Assembly: GCA_023436205.1 (NCBI GenBank)
Contig: JAEZKC010000014.1
Location: forward strand, 62,001 to 126,000
Direction of reading: 5' to 3'
Source: Fibrobacterota bacterium
GTDB lineage: Bacteria; Fibrobacterota; Chitinivibrionia; Chitinivibrionales; Chitinispirillaceae
DNA: 64,000 nt
The translations under genes were made by a program, and so were the position numbers. Below are positions 16,965-25,974 of this stretch, in pieces. Every line of letters starts with the position of its first letter. The stretch's first letter is position 1. The notes beneath the pieces were generated by a model that was given only the letters and a program-made list of their open reading frames with translations, ran no database searches and had not been told where the DNA came from.

Positions 16965-18706
16965 GAATCGGCCTTTACGTTTGACTCTTCTTTATCTGAA
17001 AAGTGAAGAGCATCTTCCACCAGCACGACTCTGAGAAGTTCTTCGGGGCTGGTGATGCCCTGTTCGATTTTTTCTATGCCATCCTGAACTAGAGATATGA
17101 ATCCGTTATCTCTCAAATAGGCGCGAAGACTACTTTCCGTGGCACTATCCGCTATCATGGAACGCATCTTCTCGTTTACAACGACTAATTCGAATACGCC
17201 AGTGCGGCCTTTATACCCGGTACCTCTGCAGGTATCACATCCAGGAGCGTCAAAGCTCCTGGGGAGTGGTGCCGATCCCAGTAATGCCTTCCAGCGCGCC
17301 TTGGTTTCGTTTGACATCTCCACCTCTCGCTTGCATGCCGGACAAAGCACTCTCACTAGACGCTGCGCCAGAATGGCCACAAGAGATGAGGAGATGAGAA
17401 ACCCCGGAATGCCAAGGTCACGAAGTCTTGTCACAGCCGAGACCGCATCGTTTGTATGCAGTGTGGAAAAGACAAGGTGTCCGGTCTGAGATGATTGTAC
17501 GGCAATCTGTGCTGTTTCAGAATCCCGTATTTCACCTACCAGAATGACATCAGGATCCTGGCGCAAAATTGAGCGCAGTGCCGCAGCAAAGGTTATCCCT
17601 GCTTTTTCGTTGATCTGGACCTGATTTATCCCCTCAAGTTTGTATTCGATGGGGTTTTCGATGGTGGTGATGTTAATCGCTTTACCTTTAATTTTATTCA
17701 GACAGGAAAAAAGTGTTGAGCTCTTTCCGCTTCCTGTTGGCCCTGTGACAAATATCATTCCCTGCGGCTTTTCAATCAGTTCATTCAACTGCTCAAGCTG
17801 CACGGAAGACATGCCGATATTTGACAAACTCAAAAGTGCTTTATCGTGCTTGAGAATACGGATTACAGTCTTTTCACCATGGTGAGTGGGAAGAGTAGAC
17901 ACACGAAAATCAAAGGCCTGACCCTCCGCAGAATACCTGATGCGGCCATCCTGAGGAATGCGCTTTTCTGCTATGTCCAGATCTGCCAGAATCTTTATTC
18001 TTGATGTCAATGGGGTATACATGTAACGGGTCACCTCTGTGTGCTGCCGCAACATTCCATCAATTCTGAATCTGACAAGTGCATTATGCTCATAAGGTTC
18101 AATGTGTATATCTGAAGCACGGCATTTGATGGCTTCATCAAAGATAAGTGAGGCTAGCCTGACGACCGGTTCAGATTCTGTTCGCTGGCGAATTTCCTCT
18201 ATGCTGAGAGCCTCATCAACGGCCCCGCTTTTCTCTTCATACTCACGAAGAATTTTGCCTGTGGACTGTTTAAACAGATTATCACCATCAAATAGTCTTC
18301 GGTGGGAGCTTTCCAGCTCCGATGCAGTAGTCAGGACAGCCTGCGTTGGAAGACCTCCGGCACAAGAAACCTCCATTACAATGTCGATATCCAAGGGGTC
18401 GGCCACTGCTATGCGCAAAAACTGATCGCCACCGGTCAGCGGGAGGCAGCGTCCGGATTTAAACAGTTCAACGGGGAGCTCCCGCATAAGTTCAAGGCTA
18501 ATTTCCTGATCCAGTGAAGTGATGAACTCCATGGAGAACTGTCTTGCCAGAGCCTTATAGAGTGTTAATTCGTCCAGGGCACCTTCTGACAAGAGAATTT
18601 GGCCGATGCGTCTTTTATCCTGTTTGGAGAGACTGACTGCCCTCTCCAGGACACTTTTGTCCAGCGGAATAAAATCTTGAATGATGGAACCGATTTTCTG
18701 GGACAT
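16961..18706 (-). CDS. GspE/PilB-type secretion ATPase
   Basis: 581 residues. An N-terminal MshEN/GspE-N domain (about 1-140) is followed by the ATPase core: Walker A GPTGSGKSS (322-330), Asp box, Walker B ILVGEIRD (388-394) and His box, then a four-cysteine zinc site (CPAC and CDTC, about 455-500) typical of assembly ATPases and absent from PilT retraction ATPases. It powers assembly of the pilus or pseudopilus. It is the first gene of the cluster. The inner-membrane platform protein PilC/GspF that it must push against is not in this window. Confidence 0.93.
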   Translation of the reverse strand: MSQKIGSIIQDFIPLDKSVLERAVSLSKQDKRRIGQILLSEGALDELTLYKALARQFSMEFITSLDQEISLELMRELPVELFKSGRCLPLTGGDQFLRIAVADPLDIDIVMEVSCAGGLPTQAVLTTASELESSHRRLFDGDNLFKQSTGKILREYEEKSGAVDEALSIEEIRQRTESEPVVRLASLIFDEAIKCRASDIHIEPYEHNALVRFRIDGMLRQHTEVTRYMYTPLTSRIKILADLDIAEKRIPQDGRIRYSAEGQAFDFRVSTLPTHHGEKTVIRILKHDKALLSLSNIGMSSVQLEQLNELIEKPQGMIFVTGPTGSGKSSTLFSCLNKIKGKAINITTIENPIEYKLEGINQVQINEKAGITFAAALRSILRQDPDVILVGEIRDSETAQIAVQSSQTGHLVFSTLHTNDAVSAVTRLRDLGIPGFLISSSLVAILAQRLVRVLCPACKREVEMSNETKARWKALLGSAPLPRSFDAPGCDTCRGTGYKGRTGVFELVVVNEKMRSMIADSATESSLRAYLRDNGFISLVQDGIEKIEQGITSPEELLRVVLVEDALHFSDKEESNVKADS

Positions 18707-18852
18707 GCTCTAGCTTTAATAATGTAGTGGGTGCCAGTACTGTATACGAAAATAACACTTTCCGTTCTGGAACGTAAGTGCCACGACTAAAATAGCTAAT
18801 TTCTAACATATTCTCAAATATCTATATTTAAGGTTCTTATCAAAAAGGAGAC

Positions 18853-19617
18853 ATGATGAAAATTGATCTTTCTGGAAAAACAGTCCTGGTCACTGGTGCA
18901 ACAGGCGAACTGGGAAGAGTGATTGTTCGGACCTGTGCCTCCTGCGGGGCGGATGTGGCCATTCACTATTATAAGAATAAGGAAATGGCTGAAAAACTGG
19001 TTTCTGAACTGAAAGTGTTAGGGCGACGATCCGATATCTTTAAGGCAGATATTACAGACCGTGAACAAATAAATGCCATGAGAGATCATTTCAGCGGATC
19101 TCTTGGGGCTCCCCATATTATCGTGAACAATGCGGTTATTCAGTATGCCTGGAAATCGGTACTAGATCAGGATCCTCAGGATTACGAAAGTCAATTCAGA
19201 TCCTGCACCATTCACAACGTGTTCATGGCTAAAGCTTTTATTCCTGAAATGATCAAGCATCGCTACGGAAGGGTAATCTCAATCAATACTGAATGTGCCA
19301 TGCAGATGCTCCCTACACAATCCGCTTATGCGGCAGCAAAAAGAGGCATGGATGGTCTGCTCCGAGTTCTGGCCAGGGAAGTGGGGGAACATGGCATAAC
19401 GGTCAATCAGGTGGCCCCCGGATGGACAGTTTCTGAAAAGATCCGAAACGCTGCACCGGAAGGGACAGTGAACTATGCCGCCGGAGTTCCGCTGCGAAGG
19501 ATGGGTACTGATCAGGAAGTGGCCAATGTAATTGCGTTTCTGGCCTCTGATCTGGCTTCCTTCATAACCGGGGCTTATATTCCGGTTTGCGGCGGAAATG
19601 TAATGCCTGCCATTTAG
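18853..19617 (+). CDS. Short-chain dehydrogenase/reductase (SDR), FabG-like
   Basis: 254 residues with the classical SDR layout: TGATGELG coenzyme loop (about 14-21), NNAV in place of NNAG, and the YAAAK active site. The catalytic Ser that normally sits 13 residues before the Tyr is replaced by Thr. A second ATG at 18856 has the better distance (5 bases) from AAGGAG at 18845-18850. Substrate cannot be predicted. It is convergent with the sugar dehydrogenase gene, overlapping its end by 4 bases. Confidence 0.85.
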   Translation: MMKIDLSGKTVLVTGATGELGRVIVRTCASCGADVAIHYYKNKEMAEKLVSELKVLGRRSDIFKADITDREQINAMRDHFSGSLGAPHIIVNNAVIQYAWKSVLDQDPQDYESQFRSCTIHNVFMAKAFIPEMIKHRYGRVISINTECAMQMLPTQSAYAAAKRGMDGLLRVLAREVGEHGITVNQVAPGWTVSEKIRNAAPEGTVNYAAGVPLRRMGTDQEVANVIAFLASDLASFITGAYIPVCGGNVMPAI

Positions 19618-20630
19618 GGAGAAGGTTCATATTTAAAGATTCTGTCGTCTTCGGGACCGGGATTACCCCTCCCGTCCCGGTTGCTTGTAGCCACATAAAG
19701 AATGCCGTTATGAAGCACCACATCACGAAGTCTGCCCATGGTGGTAAGGAGCTCTTCATCGTTGGACCCGGAAAGGTCAATTTTTCTGAGCTGATTGCCT
19801 CGTAGACCCGCAACATACAGATAGTTTCCCATTATCGCGATTCCAGAAGGTGCCAGTGTGAAATCGGTATAGCAGCGCACTGATGGAGTCTCATCACACT
19901 TTTGGGGCCAACCGTAATCCATTCCCCGCTCGATTTTTCTTATGGCATCGTATCTCTGAGGGCCATGTTCAGATGCATAAAGGACGGTATCCTGCCAGGC
20001 AATACCTTGAGGGTCTCGAAGGCCCTTGGCCCAGACCTGATTTCCGAACGGGTTGTCTTGCGGTGCTGAACCGTCCTTTTTCATTCTCAGGATTTTTCCT
20101 CCGAAATTTTCAGTGTCGGAGGCCACTTCCGGATTGCCAGCATCACCTGTAGTGGCGTACAAATAACCATCAGGACCAAATTTCAGCCTGCCGCCATTGT
20201 GAATGTTCGCTCCCGGAATGTCATCTAAAAGTACATATTCTTCCTGGAGTGAATCGTTAAATGTGAATCTGGAGATACGGTTTTGAATGCCACCGTTTTG
20301 ATACGAGTAATAGAGGTAAACATAGTTGTTCTGACTAAACTGAGGATCTATTGCAATTCCCAGCAGGCCGGATTCAACCACCTGTGCCACATTGATTTTT
20401 CCAACAGTACGGGTGGCTCCCTCATTGTAGATTTTTACACTTCCGGATCGTTCGGTAAAAATCATTCTGCCATCAGGGAGGAAATCGATGGCCCAGGGGA
20501 CCTCAAGATTAGTGATTACATCGTCTTGATACCCACTGCCATCTCCATTAGGGGAGCTACAGAGTAAAAAGAGTGCTATGAATGAAGGAATCAGGTTGAT
20601 TTTTGTGCTGAATAGCTCGTTTTTATGCAT
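19614..20630 (-). CDS. PQQ-dependent aldose dehydrogenase-like protein (GSDH family), secreted
   Basis: 338 residues. The N-terminal segment looks like a lipoprotein or secretion signal (LIPSFIALFLLCSS, then a Gly/Ser stretch). The mature part is a six-bladed propeller of the glucose/sorbosone dehydrogenase family, with WAIDFLPDGRMIFTERSG, IHNGGRLKFGPDG and YASEHGP, the His and Arg positions used for PQQ and substrate. Members oxidise aldoses in the periplasm using PQQ, if the cofactor is available. No PQQ synthesis genes are in the window. Confidence 0.85.
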   Translation of the reverse strand: MHKNELFSTKINLIPSFIALFLLCSSPNGDGSGYQDDVITNLEVPWAIDFLPDGRMIFTERSGSVKIYNEGATRTVGKINVAQVVESGLLGIAIDPQFSQNNYVYLYYSYQNGGIQNRISRFTFNDSLQEEYVLLDDIPGANIHNGGRLKFGPDGYLYATTGDAGNPEVASDTENFGGKILRMKKDGSAPQDNPFGNQVWAKGLRDPQGIAWQDTVLYASEHGPQRYDAIRKIERGMDYGWPQKCDETPSVRCYTDFTLAPSGIAIMGNYLYVAGLRGNQLRKIDLSGSNDEELLTTMGRLRDVVLHNGILYVATSNRDGRGNPGPEDDRIFKYEPSP

Positions 20631-20707
20631 TCACTCTCCCAGTTTTGTGGTGTTTTACTGAAATAGTGAATACAAACAGAATGCCAGAGGTAGATACATT
20701 GATCTTT

Positions 20708-20734
20708 ACGGGAGAATTTACCGTATTCTCCCGT
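20708..20734. terminator. Perfect 10-bp hairpin between two minus-strand genes
   Basis: ACGGGAGAAT (20708-20717) and ATTCTCCCGT (20725-20734) pair perfectly around a 7-base loop. It lies after the stop of the epimerase gene and before the next downstream gene, but there is only a short T run on the plus strand, so a Rho-independent terminator is likely rather than certain. Confidence 0.55.
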
Positions 20735-20752
20735 TTTCTAGCTCAGATTACT

Positions 20753-21673
20753 TCATAAAGTAACCGCCGCCATCTCCTTCACCTTATCAATAGTATATAA
20801 AAGATGCTCATCCATGTTAACCATACCGTCAAAATCAAGATTCCAGAGATCCTTGATTCCCGATACATCAAAAATGGCCGGATCTGCACCCCACCCCTTG
20901 TCCTCCACTACTATTTGACTGGAGGATGCAGTTAATTCAATTATCCTGCTACTAATTTGCTCCCAGGAGATAAACCGGTTCCCGAGTCCATGAAGTACAA
21001 CTCGGTTCTCATCACTTTCGACCAGCTTTATATAAATTTGAGCAAGGTCTTCCGCCCAGATGAACTGCGTTCCATCATAACGGGTTACTCTAAGGGGATT
21101 TCCGTTGAGTGCATTTTCCACAAGGTTGAAAAAACGTCTGTCCGGTTGGCTGGCCCCACCCTCGAATGCCGGATTACCATAGGTGTATCCAGGGCGAATT
21201 ATGTTGCATTTCATTTGACTTTGGTGGCTGAATCCGAGAAGGTACGCTTCTGAAGCAGCCTTGGTTGCTCCATAAAGATCCACAGGCCTGCACACTGAAT
21301 CGGCTGTCATGAGCTGACGTATTTCCCCCAGCGCGGCCGTAGAGGATGTATAGATGAATTTTCTGATCCCTGCTTTAGCGGCTTTCTCCAAGAGAAAAGC
21401 TGTCACTGAGGTGTCGTTCTGGAGCATCTCACAGGGGGTATCTCCCCAACCAAGTCCGATATGTATACAGGCATCCTGACCCTGAAGTGCATTTTCCACG
21501 GCCTCCCGAGCTGCAAAGCCGCCCTGCACAACAGTAACATTTTCTGTGGTACAAAGGATTGGCAGTTTTTCCGGATTGCGCACTAGAACGGTAAGCTCAT
21601 GTCCATGCTTCAATAGCTCTCTTACCACCCATGAACCGATAAACCCGCTGCCACCGGTAAGAAATATTCTCAA
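20753..21673 (-). CDS. NAD-dependent epimerase/dehydratase family protein
   Basis: 306 residues. An atypical SDR fold with the GGSGFIG nucleotide loop (about 7-13) and a YGATK active site (Tyr and Lys). The start codon is TTG at 21673, supported by AGGAG 7 bases upstream. Members are nucleotide-sugar epimerases, dihydroflavonol reductases or related reductases; the substrate cannot be inferred here. It is followed by a hairpin at 20708-20734 and is probably monocistronic. Confidence 0.85.
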   Translation of the reverse strand: MRIFLTGGSGFIGSWVVRELLKHGHELTVLVRNPEKLPILCTTENVTVVQGGFAAREAVENALQGQDACIHIGLGWGDTPCEMLQNDTSVTAFLLEKAAKAGIRKFIYTSSTAALGEIRQLMTADSVCRPVDLYGATKAASEAYLLGFSHQSQMKCNIIRPGYTYGNPAFEGGASQPDRRFFNLVENALNGNPLRVTRYDGTQFIWAEDLAQIYIKLVESDENRVVLHGLGNRFISWEQISSRIIELTASSSQIVVEDKGWGADPAIFDVSGIKDLWNLDFDGMVNMDEHLLYTIDKVKEMAAVTL

Positions 21674-21810
21674 TTGTTATCTCCTGTAAAGTAGTACCTG
21701 TTTATTTCAATATAGGTGGGGGATAGTTTTTTATGATGGTTTTCCAGTGATGGAAATTGAAGCAGTGTTATATGCTTGATAGGAAGGCAGATCTGCTTTT
21801 ATGATGAAAA

Positions 21811-23856
21811 CTATGCTCTGCTAGTCTTTGCAAGGCATCTCAGCACTTCCGCAACACTCCAGGCCTGTGCAATGCAACCGCGAGGAGAGAACGGCTTTTC
21901 AGCATCAAAAATTTCACTTACCGACCCAATGCAGGCCTCATTGAGGTGTTGTTCGAAACCGGAGAGCAGCTCCCTTGCACCGTTGAGGTCCTCGGGATAG
22001 ACTTTGACGTATGCATCTATGAATGGTCCGATTAGCCATCCCCAGACTGTTCCTTGATGATATGCAGCATCGCGTGTGCGAAGATCTCCGAAGTATTTGG
22101 AAAAGTACCCGGGGCTGCCCGGACTTAGGGATCTGAGCCCAAGAGGGGTAAGCAACTGCTCCCGAACAGTTTCCAGAACCGGTTTCCACTTATCTGCGGC
22201 CAGTACGGGGTGGGGAAGGGAGATGGAGAAAATCTGGTTTGGTCTGCACAAAAGCATCTCTTCGTTGGCACCGTCTATCAGATCAAAAAGATGCCCCTCC
22301 TGTGCATTCCAGAATTTCTTATTGAATGATTCCTTGACTCTTGAAGCAAGCTCTTTATAGTAATCGGCAGTTTTTCGGTTTTTTTCCTGCCCTGCCCATT
22401 TTTCCATAAGACAGAGAGCGTTATACCAGAGAGCATTGATCTCCACAGCTTTTCCCCTGCGGGGAGTGACAACCCATCCGTCTACTTTGGCGTCCATCCA
22501 GGTAAGCTGATATCCTTCAGCGCCTTGACGAAGAAGACCGTCGGATGCATCCATTGCAATCCCGAAACGGGTGCCTCTAATGTGATGATCGATTACACCG
22601 GTTAATTTGTCAAACAGCTCAAGCAGTGTGGCTCTATCGTTTGTATAATGCAGGTAGCGATCGAGTGCATGAAAAAACCATAGCGTTGCATCGGCTGTAT
22701 GATAAAGTCCCTCCTGCTCCCCTTCAGGGAAAAGGTTTGGGATGAGTCCGTCACGCAAATAGTGAGCAAACGTACGCAGGATCCATCCGGCTTCCGCATG
22801 TCGCCCAGTGATAAGTGTCAACCCCTCAAGGCTGATCATAGTATCTCTGCCCCAGTCGGTAAACCAGTGGTATCCGGCGATGATGGATTTAACCTCGTCT
22901 CCAGAAGCATGCGTTCGAACCGCGTCTGCCGCACGGCCCATGGGAGAAATGATAAACTGATCGGCGGCAATAACCAGCTCCGCTCCATATCCGCTTTGCA
23001 CACTGGCCTCGGCAGCATTTACCAGGTGCCTTCGTCTAGTTTTTTCCGCCTGCCGGGCCTCGGAGGCTGTAAGTGCAAGAGCAGTGTCCCAGTCTTCCGC
23101 CGAAGCAATCAAGGTGATGCTCTCACCTTCTGCAAGATCCGCCGAAAAATGCCCGGGAATCCAGAATTGCCCCAAGGCGTCGTACCCCCGATCTGCCTCC
23201 TCCCGATGAATCACCTCTCTTCTTAGCCCACCATCTAGGGTAAGTGATGCCGGTGCACCCTCTGTTGTCAGCTTCAGTGAGACCGCAAAACCAGGCGAGG
23301 AAATTTCGAAGAGGTTTTGTCGGGCCATGAGAGTGAAATCATCTGAGATGCCGCTTTCAAAGGATGCGTTATGATTTCTGAATTGTATATAGGGTTTTAA
23401 AATTAACTGAAGAATCTGGTCGCTTTTTTTTAGGGTATAGGTGATGTGAACAGTGTTTTGAAGATGAACCATGAGTATGCGCTTCTCTATGACAGCATTG
23501 TTGATTTTGTAGACCCAGGCCGGAAGACCCTGCTCCAGCGAGAACTCCATCAGATGCGGTGCCATGGGCTGGTTGGGATCTCTCCGGGGATGGTCCTCCG
23601 CACTCAATCGACCTTCGTTGCCATCGTTACAACGCACAGTTTCATCGATGCGGCTCAACATGCTGGTACGTCCCCGAGGAGATTCCAGAGCCGCAACCAG
23701 TAGCGAGTGATGACGCCGAGTCAGAGAACCTGCAACTGTGCCGCTGGAATAACCCCCCAGACCATTGGTGACCAGCCATTCTCTGCTGGTGAGTGCAGTA
23801 CTTTCCTCTCCCTCTTCGGACCAGGGGATAGTTCTGAACTGAATGTTCGGCTTCAC
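21811..23856 (-). CDS. Glycogen debranching enzyme (amylo-alpha-1,6-glucosidase type)
   Basis: 681 residues. The N-terminal beta-sandwich has the GGYSSGTVAGSLTRRHHSLL signature of the archaeal/bacterial GDE family, and the C-terminal (alpha/alpha)6 barrel carries DWGRDTMISLEG and YHQGTVWGWLIGPF. Such enzymes hydrolyse alpha-1,6 branches of glycogen. The start is a GTG at 23856 that overlaps the TGA of a short upstream membrane gene, so the two are cotranslated. No other glycogen genes are close. Confidence 0.9.
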   Translation of the reverse strand: MKPNIQFRTIPWSEEGEESTALTSREWLVTNGLGGYSSGTVAGSLTRRHHSLLVAALESPRGRTSMLSRIDETVRCNDGNEGRLSAEDHPRRDPNQPMAPHLMEFSLEQGLPAWVYKINNAVIEKRILMVHLQNTVHITYTLKKSDQILQLILKPYIQFRNHNASFESGISDDFTLMARQNLFEISSPGFAVSLKLTTEGAPASLTLDGGLRREVIHREEADRGYDALGQFWIPGHFSADLAEGESITLIASAEDWDTALALTASEARQAEKTRRRHLVNAAEASVQSGYGAELVIAADQFIISPMGRAADAVRTHASGDEVKSIIAGYHWFTDWGRDTMISLEGLTLITGRHAEAGWILRTFAHYLRDGLIPNLFPEGEQEGLYHTADATLWFFHALDRYLHYTNDRATLLELFDKLTGVIDHHIRGTRFGIAMDASDGLLRQGAEGYQLTWMDAKVDGWVVTPRRGKAVEINALWYNALCLMEKWAGQEKNRKTADYYKELASRVKESFNKKFWNAQEGHLFDLIDGANEEMLLCRPNQIFSISLPHPVLAADKWKPVLETVREQLLTPLGLRSLSPGSPGYFSKYFGDLRTRDAAYHQGTVWGWLIGPFIDAYVKVYPEDLNGARELLSGFEQHLNEACIGSVSEIFDAEKPFSPRGCIAQAWSVAEVLRCLAKTSRA

Positions 23857-24267
23857 AAGTGCTCCTCTGCGACAGGTTCCATCTTCAGCTCTGAATTAGC
23901 GTGCGCTGCAGGCTGCGGGATAGGGGGACGCCCATCTTTCATAAGGATATAAATTGTATATATCCCCAGAATTGTTCCAATAGGGATAAACACCAGATTG
24001 AGGCAACCCGTAACCAGGAGAAGTGTCTGGCTCCAGCTCCAGTTATTCATAACTCCCACACCTCCCAGAGCTCCGGGCAGAGCTAAAAAAAACCAGAGCA
24101 GAGGCAACGACCAGGAGTATCATGGTGTTAATTGACATGTGGCTATTGTGGCCGGAGGTGAAAGAACCGGTTCCGTAAAGTACCAGAACTATACCTGATG
24201 CAGTCAGAACGTAAAAGAGCCCTGCTGCTATGTTCATAGCTCCAAGCAGTGTGGTTTCATTACGCAT
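23853..24267 (-). pseudogene. Small multi-span membrane protein gene split by a homopolymer frameshift
   Basis: Two overlapping reading frames, 24267-24043 and 24107-23853, encode parts of one hydrophobic protein. The first ends in the sequence VVASALVFF and then runs into unrelated SSARSSG; the other frame continues with LALPGALGGVGV and a further strongly hydrophobic segment. The switch happens at an A8 run (24085-24092, T8 on the coding strand). Dropping one base gives a single protein of about 137 residues with three membrane spans. It precedes the debranching enzyme with an overlapping stop/start. Could be a sequencing error, a phase-variable gene, or a slippage-expressed gene. Confidence 0.6.
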
Positions 24268-24323
24268 GATTGCTCTCCCGGAGTAGAAGTGTCTTCTACC
24301 CTTACTGCAATAACTCTGCCACG

Positions 24324-25106
24324 CTAGGTTTTCCCTTTTCCGCTCAGACGCTCCAACAAGGAGGGCATTAGACCGTAAGCTGCCGCACCCAGAATTGAGC
24401 GTAATCCCATGTAAACAATTCTTGGTTCCCGGCGAGCACCTTCAAGAATGCGATGGGCCACAAATTGAGGCGTTCGCATCCGACGCTTGCTGCTGCTGCC
24501 CGCTTTCCTGCCAGCGGGACTTATTCCCAAGGCATTGCGGAAAAACGGGGTATCGGTAAGTCCGGGGTAGACGGTGGTAACCCGAATATTTTTACTCTTT
24601 AATTCAAGCCTTGCCGCTTCACTCAAAGCATCCAGAGCACATTTGCTTGCCCGGTAGGCACCAGACCCGGGGCGACTGATTTTGGTTATCATGGATGATA
24701 CATTCATGATAAGCCCACCGCCAGTCATGGACATAACCGGTATGACCGCCTGCATGATCATAAGTGGTCCAAAAACGTTGGTATCAAGGACTGAATGCAC
24801 ATTTTGAAGATTCATGTTCTCAACACTACCCACACAACCCACTCCGGCATTGTTGATTAGAATATCTATTCGGGAAAATCTCTTCACCGTTTTTGTGATG
24901 AGTCTATCAATTTGTTCACGATCTCTGACATCAGTCACTACGGCCAGGCAGTCGCTTCCGAGCTGCTCTTCAAGGAATTTGATTTTGAGCTCCGATCTGG
25001 CCGCGAGCACCACTTTTGCCCCTTTCTGGTGAAATAGTCTGGCGGTGCATTCTCCAATTCCACTGGATGCTCCGGTAATTAACGCAACTTTGTCTTTAAT
25101 TTCCAT
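24324..25106 (-). CDS. Short-chain dehydrogenase/reductase (SDR)
   Basis: 260 residues from the ATG at 25106, which has GGGAGGT upstream and begins MEIKDKVALITGASSGIG. A longer in-frame reading to 25235 adds 43 residues with no support. The classical SDR set is complete: TGASSGIG loop, NNAG, catalytic Ser 13 residues before Tyr (VSSM...), and YRASK. The C-terminal part has a basic stretch and a hydrophobic tail, as in membrane-associated SDRs. Substrate unknown. Confidence 0.85.
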   Translation of the reverse strand: MEIKDKVALITGASSGIGECTARLFHQKGAKVVLAARSELKIKFLEEQLGSDCLAVVTDVRDREQIDRLITKTVKRFSRIDILINNAGVGCVGSVENMNLQNVHSVLDTNVFGPLMIMQAVIPVMSMTGGGLIMNVSSMITKISRPGSGAYRASKCALDALSEAARLELKSKNIRVTTVYPGLTDTPFFRNALGISPAGRKAGSSSKRRMRTPQFVAHRILEGARREPRIVYMGLRSILGAAAYGLMPSLLERLSGKGKT

Positions 25107-25246
25107 GTAGACCTCCCGGTTGGTCATATCCAGAGAGGCAAAAGTGGGGCCGACTCGGCTGAAAAGGAGGTGGTTTTGCTCTGAATCAACCTCGGTTCGA
25201 AAACGGCTTGGCTGTTCCGTTTTCGCACTGGTCATTGTCTCTTTAG

Positions 25247-25792
25247 CTATTCTATCATTTCCAGTTTGTAACTGGCTTCCTTTATGTGAAGTGCTCCCTC
25301 GCGACGAAGTGTACTTGAATAAAGATGGAACTCCGTTACCGAAAAAGGCTCTGTCTGGAAAAGCGCATTGGTGCTCATGAATTCACCCAGCTTTTCTGCA
25401 GGAGCGTTATTGAGTCTGGCCATGGTGATATGAGGAGTATATTTGCGCTGTTCGACCGGTGCATCGACAAGTTCAAGCGTTCTCTGGATTTTGCCCTGCA
25501 ACCGTAACAGTTCTTCACTGGAGGAAACTCCGCACCAGAGTACACGGGGGACTTTTCGAGGTGGGAAGAAACCAATTCCTTTGAGATTCAGGCTGAAAGG
25601 GTGGATTTTGACGGTAGAAAGTGCCCTTTGAATAGCAGAAGCTTTATCTTCCGCTACCTCACCGATAAAGGTTAGTGTCAGATGCAGATGAGCATCTTCC
25701 GTCCATTTGGCTCCGGGAATCGCAGCATACATTGCGCTGATATCGTCCCGTATTCTCTCGGGGAGGTCTATCGCTGTAAAGAGTCGCGGCAT
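25247..25792 (-). CDS. thpR: RNA 2',3'-cyclic phosphodiesterase (2H family)
   Basis: 181 residues, the expected length for ThpR/LigT. Both 2H motifs are present: HLTLTF (near 43) and HITMARL (near 125). The family opens 2',3'-cyclic phosphates and can ligate tRNA halves in vitro. The gene lies between an SDR and the short downstream end of the tsaD cluster, without overlap. Confidence 0.88.
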   Translation of the reverse strand: MPRLFTAIDLPERIRDDISAMYAAIPGAKWTEDAHLHLTLTFIGEVAEDKASAIQRALSTVKIHPFSLNLKGIGFFPPRKVPRVLWCGVSSSEELLRLQGKIQRTLELVDAPVEQRKYTPHITMARLNNAPAEKLGEFMSTNALFQTEPFSVTEFHLYSSTLRREGALHIKEASYKLEMIE

Positions 25793-25822
25793 CTTTGCAC
25801 CCCTTGTGGCCGTTGAGAATGA

Positions 25823-25966
25823 TTATTTTCCGTAAAGGTGCTTCACCTGCTTTTCCGCAATGAGCGTGAGGGTGGTGAGCACCTTTTCGATTTTAAGGAG
25901 CTGAACAGAAATCATAATGAGAAACGAAATAAGAAGCACTGAAAGACAGATTAGGATTATTATCAT
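25823..25966 (-). CDS. Small single-span membrane protein coupled to tsaD
   Basis: 47 residues, MIIILICLSVLLISFLIMIS followed by a short amphipathic helix and a basic end (KQVKHLYGK). It starts 9 bases past the TsaD stop, and an AGGAG at 5 bases upstream of the ATG overlaps that TsaD stop codon, so it is probably cotranslated with tsaD. I do not recognise it. A membrane anchor or small regulator is possible. Confidence 0.55.
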   Translation of the reverse strand: MIIILICLSVLLISFLIMISVQLLKIEKVLTTLTLIAEKQVKHLYGK

Positions 25967-25974
25967 GCGAACTC

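Noticed and set aside
22699..23226. Plus-strand frame of 175 codons opposite the debranching enzyme gene
   Set aside because: It is antisense to conserved enzyme motifs and does not resemble a protein family.
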